A DNA stretch of 64,000 bases from Eucommia ulmoides (Eukaryota; Streptophyta; Magnoliopsida; Garryales; Eucommiaceae): positions 58,297,231 through 58,361,230 of the forward strand of contig CM028329.1 in NCBI GenBank assembly GCA_016647705.1. Direction: 5' to 3'. Made by a program: the position numbers and the translations under genes. The number at the start of each line of letters is the position of its first letter. Position 1 is the first letter of the stretch. This document shows, piece after piece, positions 46,276 to 55,797 of the stretch. The notes beneath the pieces were generated by a model, which was not told where the DNA came from, ran no database searches, and worked only from the letters and a program-made list of their open reading frames with translations.

Positions 46276-47289
46276 ATCTTACAACTGTTGTTCTAGGCTT
46301 GAATATAATGTAGAATTCTCTAATTTCTATTGCCCACTTCATAAGACAACCTAAGGCCTCTGGTCTATGCATCACTGCTCTAAATGGGTATGAAGTCAGC
46401 ACATTGATTGCATGTGCTTGGAAGTAAGATCTCAGCTTTCGAGCCGAAGTTACCAAGGCTAGAGCAAATTTCTCCAGCACGATATAACAAGTTTTTGTTG
46501 GGGCTAATGATTTACTTACGTAAAATACAGGCCTCTGCCATCCTGCACATTCCTTCACCAGCACTGCACTAACTACAATTGCGGCAACTACTAGGTATAG
46601 GTAGAGCTCATCTTCAGGATTGACCTTGGCTAAAACTTCGACAGAGCCTAGGTTGTCCTTGATAGATTGCAAAGCTCGTTTACTAGCTTCGTCCCATTAA
46701 AAGTTCTTACCCCCTCTCAAAATTTTGAAGCAAGGAGCACATCTATCTGTAAACTTGGAGATGAATCTATTTAGTGCAGCCAATCTTACAGTTGTTGTTC
46801 TAGGCTTGAATATAATGTAGAATTATCTAATTTCTATTGCCCACTTCATAAGACAACCTAAGGCCTCTGGTCTATGCATCACTGCTCTAAGTGGGTATGA
46901 AGTCAGCACATTGATTGCATGTGCTTGGAAGTAAGATCTCAGCTTTCGAGCCGAAGTTACCAAGGCTAGAGCAAATTTCTCCAGCACGATATAGCAAGTT
47001 TTTGTTGGGGCTAATGATTTACTTACGTAAAATACAGGCCTCTGCTATCCTGCACATTCCTTCACCAGCACTGCACTAACTGCAATTGCGGCAACTACTA
47101 GGTATAGGTAGAGCTCATCTTCAAGATTGACCTTGGCTAAAACTTCGACAGAGCCTAGGTTGTCCTTGATAGATTGCAAAGCTCATTTACTAGCTTCGTC
47201 CCATTGAAAGTTCTTACCCCCTCTCAAAATTTTGAAGCAAGGAGCACATCTATCTGTAAACTTGGAGATGAATCTATTTAGTGCAGCCA
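46276..47289. repeat. 507-bp tandem duplication of G1 pol plus an LTR end
   Basis: Units 46276-46782 and 46783-47289 differ at only a few sites. ATCTT occurs at both breakpoints and at the junction (46276, 46783, 47290). Each unit starts with ATCTTACA; in the first this is the end of LTR A4, so the duplication arose after A4 inserted. Confidence 0.9.
46284..47289 (-). pseudogene. G1 RT-associated RNase H-like region (duplicated)
   Basis: The minus frame 46672-46238 reads LYLYLVVAAIVVSAVLV, GWQRPVFYVSKSLAPTKTCY and MKWAIEIREFYIIFKPRTT. This is the RNase H-like segment that directly follows gypsy RT. The second copy (46783-47289) encodes the same segment with stop codons. The frame continues across A4 into 42364. 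Confidence 0.85.
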
Positions 47290-48010
47290 ATCTTCCTATC
47301 AGTACCTGGTTATAACGTATCGTTGTAAGGGATTTCATATTTCGGACAACCTCTATTTGTCTGGAGTCGACTATAATTCTCGTCTTATTTACCACAAAGC
47401 CTAAGAACTTTCCCAATGTCATACCAAATGCGTATTTTTCAGGATTCAACTTCATATTGTACTTCCGTTAGATTATGAAAGCTTCATCTAGATGCTCCAA
47501 GAAATCCTCCTTCTTGGAACTCTTGACTAGTATGTCATCTATGTAGACCTCCATGGTTGTCCCAATTTTTTCTTTGAACATGAATCATTGATACGTTGCC
47601 CCTGTGTTTCTTAAGCCAAAAGGTATTACTCTATAGTAGAATGTACCTCTGAGGGTGAAGGAGATTGTTCATTCCTTGTCCTGTTGGTTCATCTAGATCT
47701 AATTATATCCTGAATAAGCATCCATCATGGATAACAACTCGTGCCCAGCTGCTGCGTCTACCATTTGGTCTATCATGGGTATTGGATAACAATCTTTTGG
47801 GCATGCCTGGTTAAGGTTAGTGAAGTCTACACACATTCTCTATTTCCCATTCTTCTTCTTGACCAACACTAGATTGGCTAGTCGCTTTGGGTCAATCACT
47901 ACCCTTATATGCCCTATTTTGAGCAGTCTCTGCATTTCTGATTCTATCACCCCTTTTTTTTTTTTTTTTTAGGGTTGAACATCATCTTCTTCTGCCTTAC
48001 TGAAGGATAA
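47290..48010 (-). pseudogene. G1 reverse transcriptase
   Basis: The minus strand shows, in order, RVVIDPKRLANLVLVKKKNG, DCYPIPMIDQMVDAAAGHEL, LSMMDAYSGYNQI, FGLRNTGATYQ, and the catalytic YIDDILVKS with KLNPEKYAFGM and GKFLGFVV. All core RT blocks are recognisable, but they are separated by stops and frameshifts. A T20 run interrupts it near 47960. Confidence 0.85.
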
Positions 48011-48289
48011 GATCTCGAGATAACTAGCCAATGAACCACCACCTCACGGTTGATTCATTTTATATCTTTTGATGCCCAAGTGAACACGTCCAAACTTCTC
48101 TCCAGCAACTGCATGAGTTTTTCCTTTTCGAATTTGCTTTACAACGTGCCTATTATCAATCTCTTCATCCCTTTATTGAAAGTTACTTCTCATATCAGCT
48201 TAGCTGGTTGAAGAACACCGAGATGTTCTAAAAAATTATCAATCTCCTGAGTTGGGCTGTTGATATGAGCTTCGACGAGCTCCTACTTT

Positions 48290-48843
48290 AATTACTATTG
48301 GATAGCATTCTTCTCCTTCATAGCTATCGTAAAACATTGTTTGGACGCTATGTGGTCTCCTCGAATGACAGTCAAGTTGTCGTCCTTCACGTACTTAATA
48401 CACTGATGAAACGACGATGCTACAACCCCTATTGCATGGAGCTAAGGTCGTCCCAAGATGGCATTGTATGGGGATATGGAATTGATTACCATGAAATCTA
48501 TAGCCTTGGTGAATCCGCCCTTGTCTTTGTTTGTTGTGACAGATAATGTGATTTTCCCCTTAGGAGAGCTCAAGTCACCATTAAAGCCAACCATTATCGT
48601 TTGGGCTGACCTAATATTTGAGTTGAGGATGCCCATCTGATTGAGCGTATTAACGAAGATGATGTTAGCAGAACTGTTCGTGTCAATCATAATTCTTCTT
48701 ACCTCAAAGCTGGAGATACATAATGTTATTACTAAGGCATTGTCATGAGGGTGAGCTACGCCTTTATAGTCCTCATCATTAAACGTGATTACTGGTTTGG
48801 TTTTGTCGATCAAAGACATTGCTTCCCCATAGCATCGTTCCAC
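48290..48843 (-). pseudogene. G1 aspartic protease
   Basis: The frame 48843-48442 holds ITFNDEDYKGVAHPHDNALV, then RRIMIDTNSSANIIF, and FMVINSISPYNAILGRP. It matches the gag-pol protease of Tat-type elements. The active-site triplet expected as D-T/S-G reads D-T-N here, which would inactivate the enzyme. Confidence 0.8.
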
Positions 48844-48849
48844 CGCTGT

Positions 48850-49147
48850 CTCACGGACCTTTCTATGTTGTTCACGGTTCGTCTCACCAGTGAAGGGACC
48901 AGCCGCGTTTATTATATAGATGACTCCATAAATGTTGTTTGGGTCGTCGTTTTTTCCTTTCTTTGTTATGGTTCTTTGGACGAGTTTTACTCCTAGTCCT
49001 CTTAATTTTCCTTGTCTGCTCCTGCAAATATCTATGTAACCATCCTATATCGATCAACTATTTGATCTTTTTTTGGAGTTCCTAACAGTCGTCAGTGTCA
49101 TGTCTATGATCTTTATGGAACTCGCAGTACTTGGCCCTGTTCTTACT
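48850..49147 (-). pseudogene. G1 gag C-terminal (zinc-knuckle-like) region
   Basis: Minus-strand KYCEFHKDHRHDTDDC (the second Cys is followed by a stop) is the Cys/His motif that closes gag in this lineage. GPFTGETNREQHRKVRE follows near 48880. It is separated from the rest of gag by solo LTR D2. Confidence 0.75.
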
Positions 49148-50929
49148 GTTAGATTTTGATGGAGGTAAATCTGGTCACGGAGCTCACACGTACAGATAGA
49201 CTCATTCCCAAGCCCAAGTATGGACAATGGTCCGTGCCGAGGTCTCCGAGCACCCTCAGCTCGGACATATGCAGAAAGGAAGAGCCTCAAACCCTCTACT
49301 CTATCAGAATTTCCAAGTATGAAGAAGTTACCGAGCTAAGGTCTTCGAGCACCCTCAGCTAGGACATATGTTAAAGGGGGACCCTAAAACCTTCCAAGAC
49401 TCCTTCAAAAGTCCAAGTATCCAATGTGAGCCAAGAAGAGGAATCTGAGCACCCTCAGCTTGAATCGTCCTCCCAGTGGCCCCCTAAAGCTACCCTAAAG
49501 ATTGAAGAAACCGAGATGAGGGGTCTGAGCACTCTCATCTCAAAATGCCTGCTACATGGCTTCTTCAAGCCACCAAATCTAAGAAGAAGATCAAGTTTTC
49601 CGAGGTGAGGGGTCCAAGCTCCCTTATGTTGGATTATTCTCCAAAGATGAGCATCTCAAATGAGGATCCAGGCCATATGTCCACGCTGATGGGTCTGAGC
49701 ACACTCAGCTCGGACCTCTCCCAAATAGGGGTCTCAAATGAAAAATGAAGCAATATGGTCGAGCTGCGGAATCCAAGCACCCTCAGCTCGGACGTATTCA
49801 AAATATGGACCCTCAAATTAATAATGAAGTAACTTGGCCAAGCTAAGGTGTCCGAGTACCCTCAACTCGAACTTCTTCCAATTGGGAACTCAAAAGAAGA
49901 TTGAAGACATTTGGCCGAGCTGAGGTGTCCGAGCACCCTCAGCTCGAACTTCCTACTGATAGCGCCTCCCATATGAAAGTAAAACTACATTGCCAAGCTG
50001 AGGGGTCCAAGTACCCTCAGTTTGGACTTCCAAGAAAATGGAGTATCTCAAATAGATTCAAAGTTTTATAACCGAGCTAAGGGGTCTGAGCACCCTCAGC
50101 TTGGACAAGTATCGAAAGAGGGATGTTTCAAGTGAAGTTTGATGCGCCATGTCTGAGGTGAGGGCCCGAGTACCCTCTGCTTGGATTCTGTCCAATTGGG
50201 TTACCTTATTTCGCCCTAAAGGTCAGCAAAGCAAAGCTGAGGGGTTCGAGCACCCTCAGCTCAGATTCCTCTACATATGAAGGCTCTAAGGCCATTTTGA
50301 AGCTTCCAATGCTGTTTTGATGTTCTTTCCACCTCTTGATCAACTAAAGAAGGGCTAAAAATGAGCCCTTAATCTCTATTTAAAATAGGCTGGCCTATGG
50401 ACTTTTACAAATGGGCCCAAAAGCCTAGTCTAGATATTTAAGACCTTAATCTGCAAGCTCATTGGTTGCAAGTTGAATTAAGTTAATTAACCAGGTTGAT
50501 GTCACTAATTTCACGACGCTAATTGAGCCTTGCGCCCTATGTAATCCCCTTGGCATCTAATACCCAAAGGTACTTGCTTTTATTTCACTCTAGAGCACTT
50601 TGAGCATTGTTCCTCTGGATACTTACTTTCATGCTAGATGGGTCTCACTGGGCACAACCCCGACAAGCCTTTGTGTAGGTGCTCGAAGTGCTAACTTGGA
50701 GCTCAGCTCGGAGATCAGGATAGAGTCCAGAGACGAGTTTAGCTCGGAGTTGGAACAAGATTTCGGAGTCAAGTGAGGAGCTTAGGTCAGATTGCAAAGA
50801 TTCCCCAAAGCATTAGAAGTTCAGTGATCTCGGATTCACCAGTACATCACCTTTACGCCAGCAACAAATTCACATGTGTCACATGCCCAAATTATACTGA
50901 GGTTGTTCACCAGTTTTTTACGCCCACAG
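49148..50929 (+). mobile_element. Solo LTR D2 (second Tat-like family)
   Basis: About 1.78 kb, starting TGTTAGATTTTGATGG and ending TTTTACGCCCACA. Its start, hairpin array, downstream region (GGGCCCAAAAGCCT, AAATTGAGCC/CGCCCTAT) and end correspond to the D1 LTR at 57238-58598 in the same orientation. It splits G1 gag. No clear target duplication is seen, so the ends may be slightly misplaced. Confidence 0.75.
49225..50270. repeat. Array of about 13 hairpin-forming units in D2
   Basis: Units of 75-100 bp, each with a core such as CCGAGCTGAGG, about 9 bases, CCCTCAGCTCGG. Unit 4 (49508-49541) has GAGATGAG paired with CTCATCTC, so both arms changed together. Confidence 0.85.
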
Positions 50930-51780
50930 ATTTCGTTGAGACTTTAGGAGGCTAATGCATGACTTAAGAAGATTTGATCTCATGAAGGATTCTAGAGATC
51001 GACATTCGTAAGCTTGGAATGTTTGGCCACTATCGTGCCCCAGCTATGGTCGTTGAGCTTCTGGGACGTTCTATCTACCTGTTCGAGGTATTGTCCCTTC
51101 AATTTCATATAAGGCTTTGTCTTCTCCATCAACTCAATCATGGTCTTTGGGGTGTGCTTTGTAAGAGAATCTTGGAATCGTTCTTGTCGCAATCCTGAGG
51201 TAAATGTATTTATGATGAGGTTGGAGTCACAACCCCAAATGCATGTCAATTCCTTGTTAAAGTGATTCATGTGCTAGCGCAAGGATTCCCCCTTCTCCTA
51301 TCATAAAGCTAACAAGTAATCAATGCCTTTCATCAACCTTTGGCACGTGATAAACCAACCAATGAGCTGTTTTTCGAAGTTTGTAAAAGACGAAATTAAG
51401 TTAGGCGGTAGCGTATGTAACCATTTTAGGGTTGATCCTTTTAGGGTAGTCGCAAAAGCTCTGCAAAGCGCAGAATTACCCACTTCATAGAGTATCATCA
51501 AATGCATGAACTGGCGAATGTGGTCAATTGGGTCCATCTTCCCATCATATTTCTCAAACTTAGTTGGGTCGAATTTGTCTGACGACGGTGCTTCTAGGAT
51601 GTTCGAGGTGAATGGCATCTCGGTTCTCTTCAACAACGTCTCTAGCTCATCAATTGATAGGTCTTTCTCTCCTAGAACACCACGTTTCTGGTGAGAATCT
51701 ACTGTCTCAGTTCGGCTGAGCAGTCGTCTCTCTCCTGGGTGGTTACTCATATCCCTCTGAACGGCTTCTATCCGGACCAA
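50930..51780 (-). pseudogene. G1 gag
   Basis: Frames 51780-51301 and 51270-50992 carry the gag core: FDPTKFEKYDGKMDPIDHIR, FATTLKGSTLKWLHTLPPN, FNKELTCIWGCDSNLIINTF. The last block is normally QxxxESLxxFxxRF-like in this lineage. The N-terminus is missing: the frame runs into the LTR-like segment at 51762. Stops lie near 51280 and 50985. Confidence 0.8.
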
Positions 51781-52000
51781 ACATGGTTGGGCTTCTTATG
51801 AATCATCTTGTTTTATCATGTGTTGGGCTTCCTTAACAGACCAATTCTACCGCATTTGGGACTCCAGAACAGTCGACCCATGGGCAACTTCCAGATCATT
51901 TCCCTCGGGTCAGATTTTACTACCCGACTCGACTCATCATCACCCTACCGGTCTCTAAATATTATCGGCGGGAATTTCCCCCACATTATATACTTTTCCA
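51762..52000. repeat. LTR-like segment, right copy
   Basis: Same orientation and about 80% similar by eye to 14316-14555 (AAACATGGTTGGGCTTCTTA onward). Taken as the remains of the G1 5' LTR, with its PBS side deleted. Confidence 0.5.
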
Positions 52001-52465
52001 TTAATTTAAAGTGAACCTCTAAAAAATGCTCTATGTTTTTAGTTATGTGTAGATTAAAAATTATAATTATAATATCAAAGTATTCAAATTAAAAATATAT
52101 ATTATTTTTTTTTTTTAGACCCACGCTGGTCTAAAACTAGTAGAATTGAATTTCTAAATATATAAATGTTAAAAATAACGTTGAAACAATAAACAGTAAT
52201 AATCTGAAATTTACTTTATATACAGTAATAGATTAATAAGATTTAAAATGAATTAAAATCAAAATTACCAATAAAGAGAGCCCGAAAAGTCTTGGCGCGT
52301 CGCCCAATTTGGGACTCAGAAGTCATTTTCAAAAATATAAATAATAATAAAAATAATAAATAAATTTGTGAATTCAAACAAAAGCATCAGAAATTCAGCT
52401 GAGAAACGCGTGGGTTTTGGCGCGTTGGGCCTTTTTCTACGACAATTGCCTTGAAACATCCTCGA
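52001..52465. other. AT-rich intergenic sequence
   Basis: No gene. A T-run followed by AGACCCACGCTGG near 52110-52135 resembles the tail end of the SINE at 54.13 kb and may be a truncated copy. Confidence 0.4.
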
Positions 52466-52532
52466 AATTTCCTATTGTTGTCCTAGATGTTTTTTTGTTT
52501 TTTGATTTTATGGTACGGTGTGTTCGAACCTT

Positions 52533-52740
52533 ATTGTTGTCCTAATTTTTATTTTTATTTTGAATTTTATGGTACGGTGTGTCCGAACCTTTTTACGTGC
52601 ATTTTTTTATATCGATCTGATAAATTTATGATTAATTTCAAGATTTAATTCTCGAAGTGTTCTTTAGGAGAGTTGAATCCTGATTGATACGAAAAGAGTT
52701 TACCAACTGAACTAATATCTCTGAAGTTATTATTGTCCTA
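52533..52740 (-). mobile_element. tRNA-derived SINE
   Basis: On the minus strand TTAGTTCAGTTGGTAAACTC (A box) is followed by AGGATTCAACTCTCC (B box) and an A-rich tail. Similar flanking words, TTATTGTTGTCCTA near 52530 and TTATTATTGTCCTA near 52727, look like target duplications. The 3' portion (TTTATGGTACGGTGTGT(T/C)CGAACC) is repeated in tandem from 52471. Confidence 0.7.
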
Positions 52741-52904
52741 CATTCATTACACATAACATAACGGTTATGAGTATTTATGTCTAAAGTAATATATCAATTT
52801 TTAAAATTATAAATATAATAAATAGTAAATAATAAAAAATTATAAATATAAAAAATAGCAAATAATAAAAAAATAGTTATAAAACTTAAAGATTACAGAG
52901 TATA

Positions 52905-54330
52905 GTTAAATTCAGCCGCTTTTGAATTGAAAATATGAAATATTTAAGCGAGAATTTTTCTCCAAATATTTCATCTCTCCGTCTAAGTCATTGAATGGAT
53001 TTAGTGGGTTGAATAGTGTAGAAAATTTTGAAATTAGTGGATTGAGAGACTACTCAATTCAATCTCAATCATTCATTCTTTTAAGTTAGATCTGGGCTTC
53101 TAAAATATTTAATGTCTTTATTTATTAATATACTAGGGATTTCTTGTACCTAAAGCTACTATATTGATTTTCTAATTTAAAAATATAAAAGGATTTTAAT
53201 AAAAAAAATTAGTAGTTAAAGACAAATGTAAAACCAAAATAGTACAAAATATAATTTTATTTCATGGGGTTGAAAAATTTGTGTGAAATATTTTGAGAGA
53301 GGTTGTTAGTTTGTTAACGGTATTATATGATATAAAATTATGATAATTTAAAAATAAAAACATTATTAATATCAACCATTAGATCTAAAGTTAATCTATC
53401 GTTTCAAAATGTTTAAAATATAAAACGTGTTTTATTTATTTATTTATTTAGTATTTTTAGTATTTATAAATTTGAAAATTGATATAAAACTTTTAGGTAA
53501 AGAAAATTCCTAGTAAAAATAAGATTACAAAAATATCTATTCTATAAATCGGGACATATTTTATATTTAAGACATTTTTTTATCCTTGAATCAAATATTT
53601 AAGGATCACGATTAAAAAATTTCAGGAGACATTCTCAACTCTTGGTTTAGATCCAAGGGCTGAGATTATAGAATTTTCAACAAATAAACAAAATTGATTT
53701 CAATATAATGGTTAAAATCAAATCATATTTAATTTATAATTTTATAATATATAATATCTCTAATAAACTAACAACTCATCCGAAAATATCTCATACAAAT
53801 CTATATAATAAATTAGGAAATAAAAAAATTTTGGAACACCAAAAAAAATTCACACCCCAACTTCTAAGATAGTGATTTTTTTTTTTTTTTTAACTCTTTA
53901 AATTTTACATTTATAATTAATTGGTCATTTTTTATATACATAAATTAGACAATTAATATATTGTTGTTAGGCACGTGAAATGCCTAGCCTATTAATAAAT
54001 CAACGCAAACAAATATTTTAATGGTCCAAATTAACTAACTTTAAACTTTTTTATACTACTCAACTCATTCAATGACTTAGACAAAAAGATGAAATATTTT
54101 TTTAAAAAAATCGCTTAAAAATTGCGAATTTCTATTTTTTTTTTTTAGACCCACAAGTGTCTTCCTACCGCACAAGGTGAAATTCGGGATGTGTGGCTAT
54201 CTCTCTCAATAAGTGTTTTTCCGTAGATTCGAATCTTTGACTTTGCAGAGACCCTTCAATTGCTTCCACTTGAGTTACATCTTGTTGGTCCACATTTTTA
54301 CTTTTAAAGCGGTTGAATTTAACTAGGCAT
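52905..54330. mobile_element. Foldback-type element with long terminal inverted repeats
   Basis: Left arm 52905-53165 and right arm 53975-54330 are inverted copies. TAGTTAAATTCAGCCGCTTT pairs with the complement of AAAGCGGTTGAATTTAACTA; further shared blocks are TCTAAGTCATTGAATG and TTTATTAATA(G/T). No coding capacity. A SINE interrupts the right arm. The arms are related to the repeats at the left end of the window. Confidence 0.7.
54129..54296 (-). mobile_element. tRNA-derived SINE inserted in the foldback arm
   Basis: On the minus strand, GTAACTCAAGTGG (A-box-like) is followed by AAAGATTCGAATC (B box), AGAGAGATAGCCACACATCC, and an A-run that is the T-run at 54131-54146. It lies exactly where the two halves of the right inverted repeat are separated. 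Confidence 0.75.
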
Positions 54331-54402
54331 CGGAATTCCCTACTAATTCTAAAATTCAAAACCCCAAAAGAGTATTGAGCCAAACACGCCCTTTCTCTCT
54401 CC

Positions 54403-54409
54403 TATATAA
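54403..54409 (+). promoter_or_regulatory. TATA box of the HSP20-like gene
   Basis: CTATATAATG in a pyrimidine-rich promoter, about 150 bases before the start codon. A transcription start near 54435 is expected. Confidence 0.6.
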
Positions 54410-54552
54410 TGTAAGGATTCGCTCTTGGCTTCTTCCCCCTCGTACCGAGAAGGACCACAACACACTGCAGTAACGAACTTCTCTATCATCTTCTTCACCC
54501 TCTGCAACACTCTCTCTCTAGCGATTAGAGGACGACTTTGTTGAATTACGCC

Positions 54553-55053
54553 ATGAAGATTCACCCGGAGGGAAAGCACCCAAGCATCGCGCTCCGATAC
54601 GACATCGCGTCGGCTCTCGCGCAGGCGAATTCCCTCCTCTGCCATCAGAAGAGTCTCCGGCGACTCCCCCACATCTTCGCTAAAGTCCTGGAGCTTCCTT
54701 TCCGCTCCGACGCCGACGTATGGATCCAAGAGAAGTCGGATTCGCTTCGATTCTCCGTCGTTGCCGATGAAATCGGCGACGACGTTAGGGCGCACGCAAT
54801 CGAGATCCATCCGGGAGTGACGAAGGTGGTGGTGAGGGGAAGTGACGCGCTCGATTACACGATTGATGAACTCGAGATGGATTTGTGGAGGTTTCGGCTT
54901 CCGGCGTCGACACGGCCGGAGATGGCGACTGCGGCGTACGGCGACGGGGAACTCGTTGTGACGGTGCCAAAGGGCGTGAATTCCGGCGACGAGGACGATG
55001 ACGGCGGAGACGGAATCGGAGTTGGAGCAGGACTGATGCTTCTTGTACAGTAA
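54553..55053 (+). CDS. HSP20-like (alpha-crystallin-fold) protein
   Basis: A single-exon 166-residue protein. It starts MKIHPEGKHPSIALRYD; the ORF upstream of this Met has no other AUG, and the context GCCATGA is good. The middle (LRRLPHIFAKVLELPFRSDA, then DSLRFSVVAD) and the later VEIHPGV-like AIEIHPGVTKVVVRG with LDELELD-like IDELEMDLWRFRLP and GELVVTVPK follow the beta-strand pattern of the small heat-shock/alpha-crystallin domain. It belongs to a conserved, poorly studied plant group rather than to the classical cytosolic class I/II sHSPs. A Gly/Asp-rich tail (GDEDDDGGDG) ends in LVQ. No heat-shock element was recognised in the promoter. Function is inferred only at the level of a chaperone-like fold. 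The coding sequence is intact and GC-rich. Confidence 0.8.
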   Translation: MKIHPEGKHPSIALRYDIASALAQANSLLCHQKSLRRLPHIFAKVLELPFRSDADVWIQEKSDSLRFSVVADEIGDDVRAHAIEIHPGVTKVVVRGSDALDYTIDELEMDLWRFRLPASTRPEMATAAYGDGELVVTVPKGVNSGDEDDDGGDGIGVGAGLMLLVQ

Positions 55054-55284
55054 TATGAAATCTTCGTTTTGATTTTACCATCGTTGTTGTTTGAAAATTC
55101 AAACGTTGTTGGATAATTCCATGAACTCAAGTAATTTTAGATAATTAAATGAAATATGTTTTCCTTTTTTGTTAGTTAAAGGGACCACAATCGAAAGCCA
55201 TGATTTCTTAGTCTTTGAAAAGTCTTTTAGTGATTTAGATAAGTTTTAAAATTCAAAATTTAAATTTTAAAACTTATCATCTCG
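55054..55284. other. 3' flank of the HSP20-like gene
   Basis: AT-rich sequence; the likely 3' untranslated region ends near AATTAAATGAAATATG at 55145. Confidence 0.4.
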
Positions 55285-55797
55285 ATCAGAGACATAATCA
55301 AATCAATCAAATCGAATTGAACAATTCAATTTTGAAACCGATTAAATAATTTTAATTACAATTTAATTTTGGAATTAAAAAGTGAAGCAGTTTTAGTTTT
55401 AGTTTGATTTTTGGATAGTAACTGTAAAATCGATCTACATAAACGAACCACATAATTAGTAGTTTAAATATAATTTTATTTTATATATTATCCTCACTTC
55501 TTTAATTATTTACATTTTGATCTCTAAGATTTTCATTATTTCTTTTGGTATTTTTATTTTGTTTTTGTTTATATATAAAAAAGCAACAGTTCGTAATTTT
55601 GATCTTAGTTTTGGTTTTATATAAAATTAAAAAATCTTAACGGTTTTAGTTTTACATAAAATTTAAACAGTTAGGTTTTAAAATTATTTTTTAAAAAATC
55701 GGCAGTTTTGGTTTTGAGTTTGGTATATAACTAACAATTTTGATTTTGAGTTTTAATGAAATCGGCCCAAAACCGAACTATTGCGATCCCTACTTTT
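55285..55797. mobile_element. Possible hAT-type MITE
   Basis: About 510 bp of AT-rich sequence with many GTTTTAGTTTT/GGTTTTG words, ending CCCAAAACCGAACTATTGCG ATCCCTA. The left end (AGAGACATAATCAAATC) is weakly similar to the reverse complement of the right end. The composition and terminal AGGGATCG are typical of plant hAT-derived MITEs. No target duplication confirmed. Confidence 0.4.

Larger units (their letters stand above)
42365..46283 (-). mobile_element. Solo LTR A4 carrying a nested DNA transposon
   Basis: From TGTCACACTCTACCCC to GATCTTACA, with near-identical flanks ATTGT and ACTGT as target duplication. Without the inner element (42476-44355) it is about 2.0 kb. The part at 44.5-45.2 kb closely matches the A-like units inside element B. 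TA and AC repeats occur at 45.66-45.95 kb. It is more diverged than A2, A3 and A5. Confidence 0.75.
14316..52000 (-). mobile_element. Decayed Tat-like Ty3/gypsy element G1, host of the nested insertions
   Basis: Minus-strand gag (51.8-50.9 kb), zinc-knuckle region (49.1 kb), protease (48.8-48.3), RT (48.0-47.3), RNase H (46.7-46.3 and 42.4-41.8) and integrase (26.3-25.9 and 22.8-22.0) occur in the proper gag-PR-RT-RH-IN order. A plus-strand gypsy-associated ORF lies beyond the 3' end of pol. Antisense ORFs in that position are known in plant Tat-lineage elements. At four junctions the reading frame resumes on the other side of the insertion, which shows these pieces are one element. Many stops and frameshifts mean it is long dead. 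Outer boundaries are approximate. Confidence 0.7.

Noticed and set aside
54785-55130. Minus-strand ORFs of 91-105 codons
   Set aside because: Antisense shadows of the GC-rich HSP20-like coding sequence.
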